Of a stretch of DNA of 7,917 nt, positions 6,311-7,917 are shown piece after piece. The DNA comes from an uncultured Flavobacteriaceae bacterium (GTDB lineage: Bacteria; Bacteroidota; Bacteroidia; Flavobacteriales; Flavobacteriaceae). The DNA lies in contig CALITN010000196.1 in assembly GCA_938041595.1 (NCBI GenBank), positions 1 to 7,917 of the forward strand. The letters are read 5' to 3'. Every line of letters begins with the position of its first letter. The stretch's first letter is position 1. The position numbers were made by a program, and so were the translations under genes. Below the pieces are notes generated by a model, which made no database searches, was not told the DNA's origin, and saw only the letters and a program-made list of their open reading frames with translations.

Positions 6311-7909
6311 ATGTGGTTTAAAAAAGTCCTATTCCTTAGTAGTTTTCTTAGTGTTCTAATGGCCTTACCAATGCATGCGCAGTACACTAAGTCATTTCTG
6401 AAAAAGAAAAAGAAAGAAGTCATTCAAAAAGTTGCCAATCGTCACAAGCAAAGCCAAGTCATGGTTGATAAGATTTTCAGCTTTGCTGAATTGGGTTTTC
6501 ACGAAGTGGAATCATCGGCCTATCTCACGGGGCTTTTGGAGAAATCTGGTTTTGAAATTACTTATGGGCTCTCTGGAATTCCAACGGCTTGGATGGCACA
6601 ATGGACCCAAGGAAAAGGAGGGCCTGTCATCGCCCTGGGAAGTGATGTAGACTGTATCCCCAAAGCCTCACAATATCCTGGAGTAGCCTATCACAAACCC
6701 ATGGTGGAAGGAGCTCCCGGACATGGAGAAGGACATAATGCTGGTATTCCTTTGAATATTACCGCAGCCCTTAGTGTGCAGGAAATCATGAAAAAAGACA
6801 ATATCCCAGGAACGCTAGTCTTATGGCCAGGCATTGCAGAGGAACTGGTTGCTTCCAAGGCATGGTTTGTTCGAGATGGATATTTTGACGATATCGACAT
6901 GTGTATCTTTACCCATGTGAGTAGTAACCTTTCCGTTTCTTGGGGGGAAGCCCGAGGTACTGGACTGATCTCTGTTGAATACACCTTTCAAGGAGAGGCC
7001 GCACATTCTGCTGGATCTCCTTGGCGTGGACGCAGTGCTTTAGACGCTGCTGAATTGATGAATGTGGGTTGGAACTACAAGCGGGAACATTTACACCCCC
7101 TCAAACGCTCGCATTCTATCTTTACCGATGCTGGTGACCAACCCAATGTTGTTCCCTCCAAAGCCTCCATTTGGTATTATTTGCGAGACATAACCTATGA
7201 GGGGATTATGAAGATGTATAATGATGCCAACAACATTGCAGCGGGTGCTGCTTTGATGACAGACACTAAGGTTGACTCACGAGTGGTGGGCACCGCTTGG
7301 CCAAGACATTTCAACAAAGTTATTGCCGAAAGTATGGATAAAAACATTCAGACAGTCGGCTTACCCAAATGGTCGCAAGCCGATCAACAACTCGCCAAAG
7401 CTGTTCAAAAAGAGGTCCAATCTACCAATCAAAATGGTCTTGCTACAGAACTTAGTGGTTTGGGAAAGCCCTCCAAAATTAAAGTCAGCGGGGGGTCGGA
7501 TGATATCGGAGACGTATCCTGGACCGTTCCCACCGTTACGCTGCGTTTTCCTTCCAATATTCCTGGCTTGCAAGGACATCACTGGTCTAACGCCATTACC
7601 ATGGCTACACCTATTGCTCACAAGGGAGTTACGGCAGGAGCCAAAGTTGTTGCCATGACCGTGTTAGATTTCTTAATGGATAAGCGTCTGCTTCCTCAGG
7701 CCAAAGCCTATTTTAAAGAAGTGCAACAGAAAGAAACAACCTACCGCCCGATGATTCGCCCAAACGATCCTCCTCCGATAACACTCAACACAAACATCAT
7801 GCGAGCTTTCCGACCACAGTTGGAAAAATTTTATTATGATGAAACGAAATACGATAGTTATTTGGAACAGTTGGGAATCGAATATCCCAATCTAAAAACA
7901 GAAAAATAA
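6311..7909 (+). CDS. Exported M20-family amidohydrolase/peptidase (M20D, AbgB-like)
   Basis: A 532-residue protein begins MWFKKVLFLSSFLSVLMALP with a Sec signal peptide ending near MHAQ (21-24). M20 metallopeptidase landmarks occur in order: the GSDVDCIP segment at 110-117 (like R-x-DMDALP), GHGEGHN at 137-143, the catalytic-type AEE at 176-178, FTHV at 200-203 (candidate metal ligand H202), AAHSAGSPWRGRSALDA at 230-246 (dimerisation/lid region), GGSDDIGDVSW at 394-404, and GHHWSNAI near 422-429 (a late His ligand). The GSDDIGDVSW block resembles that of AbgB, so the enzyme should cleave an N-acyl amino acid, aminobenzoyl-glutamate or dipeptide-like amide. In M20D relatives the second motif is usually GHGCGH or HACGH; here Glu140 replaces the Cys. 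It is longer than usual for M20D enzymes (about 380-480), with a C-terminal extension from about 460 containing RPMIRPNDPPP and KFYYDETKYDSYLEQLGI. The window ends eight bases after its stop. The true substrate is unknown. Confidence 0.92.
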   Translation: MWFKKVLFLSSFLSVLMALPMHAQYTKSFLKKKKKEVIQKVANRHKQSQVMVDKIFSFAELGFHEVESSAYLTGLLEKSGFEITYGLSGIPTAWMAQWTQGKGGPVIALGSDVDCIPKASQYPGVAYHKPMVEGAPGHGEGHNAGIPLNITAALSVQEIMKKDNIPGTLVLWPGIAEELVASKAWFVRDGYFDDIDMCIFTHVSSNLSVSWGEARGTGLISVEYTFQGEAAHSAGSPWRGRSALDAAELMNVGWNYKREHLHPLKRSHSIFTDAGDQPNVVPSKASIWYYLRDITYEGIMKMYNDANNIAAGAALMTDTKVDSRVVGTAWPRHFNKVIAESMDKNIQTVGLPKWSQADQQLAKAVQKEVQSTNQNGLATELSGLGKPSKIKVSGGSDDIGDVSWTVPTVTLRFPSNIPGLQGHHWSNAITMATPIAHKGVTAGAKVVAMTVLDFLMDKRLLPQAKAYFKEVQQKETTYRPMIRPNDPPPITLNTNIMRAFRPQLEKFYYDETKYDSYLEQLGIEYPNLKTEK

Positions 7910-7917
7910 GATCGCTC

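Overview
The window looks like a chromosomal segment from a member of the Bacteroidota, most likely a marine or environmental flavobacterium. The grounds are two lipoproteins with acidic residues just after the lipobox cysteine, a DUF4856/imelysin/HTTM gene set that I know mainly from this group, AT-rich start regions mostly without Shine-Dalgarno sequences, and TAnnTTTG-type -7 promoter elements. The genus cannot be fixed from the sequence. All assignments come from reading the translated proteins, not from database searches.

The layout is two divergent transcription units separated by a 229-base AT-rich intergenic region (2919-3147). The leftward unit reads DUF4856 lipoprotein (1713-2918), imelysin-like lipoprotein (488-1612) and an HTTM/vitamin K-dependent gamma-carboxylase-like membrane protein (485 leftward, cut by the window edge). 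A hairpin with a T-tract lies between the first two genes, so the first gene may be expressed more strongly than the next two. The imelysin and HTTM genes are separated by only two bases.

The rightward unit reads a large exported Asp-box (VPS10/sortilin-like) beta-propeller protein (3148-6282) and an exported M20-family amidohydrolase/peptidase (6311-7909), 28 bases apart and almost certainly co-transcribed. Both have Sec signal peptides.

Functionally, the leftward unit looks like a cell-envelope cassette. Imelysin-like proteins are associated with iron in other bacteria, so an iron- or metal-linked role is plausible but not shown here. The rightward unit looks like a secreted or periplasmic peptide/amide-processing pair. 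Points worth a second look are the HTTM enzyme-like protein beside two lipoproteins, the altered GxHxxE motif of the imelysin, the Cys-to-Glu change in the metal motif of the M20 enzyme, the hairpin inside the leftward operon, and short dyads in the divergent promoter region. I see no RNA genes, mobile elements, CRISPR arrays or nucleotide-level repeats.
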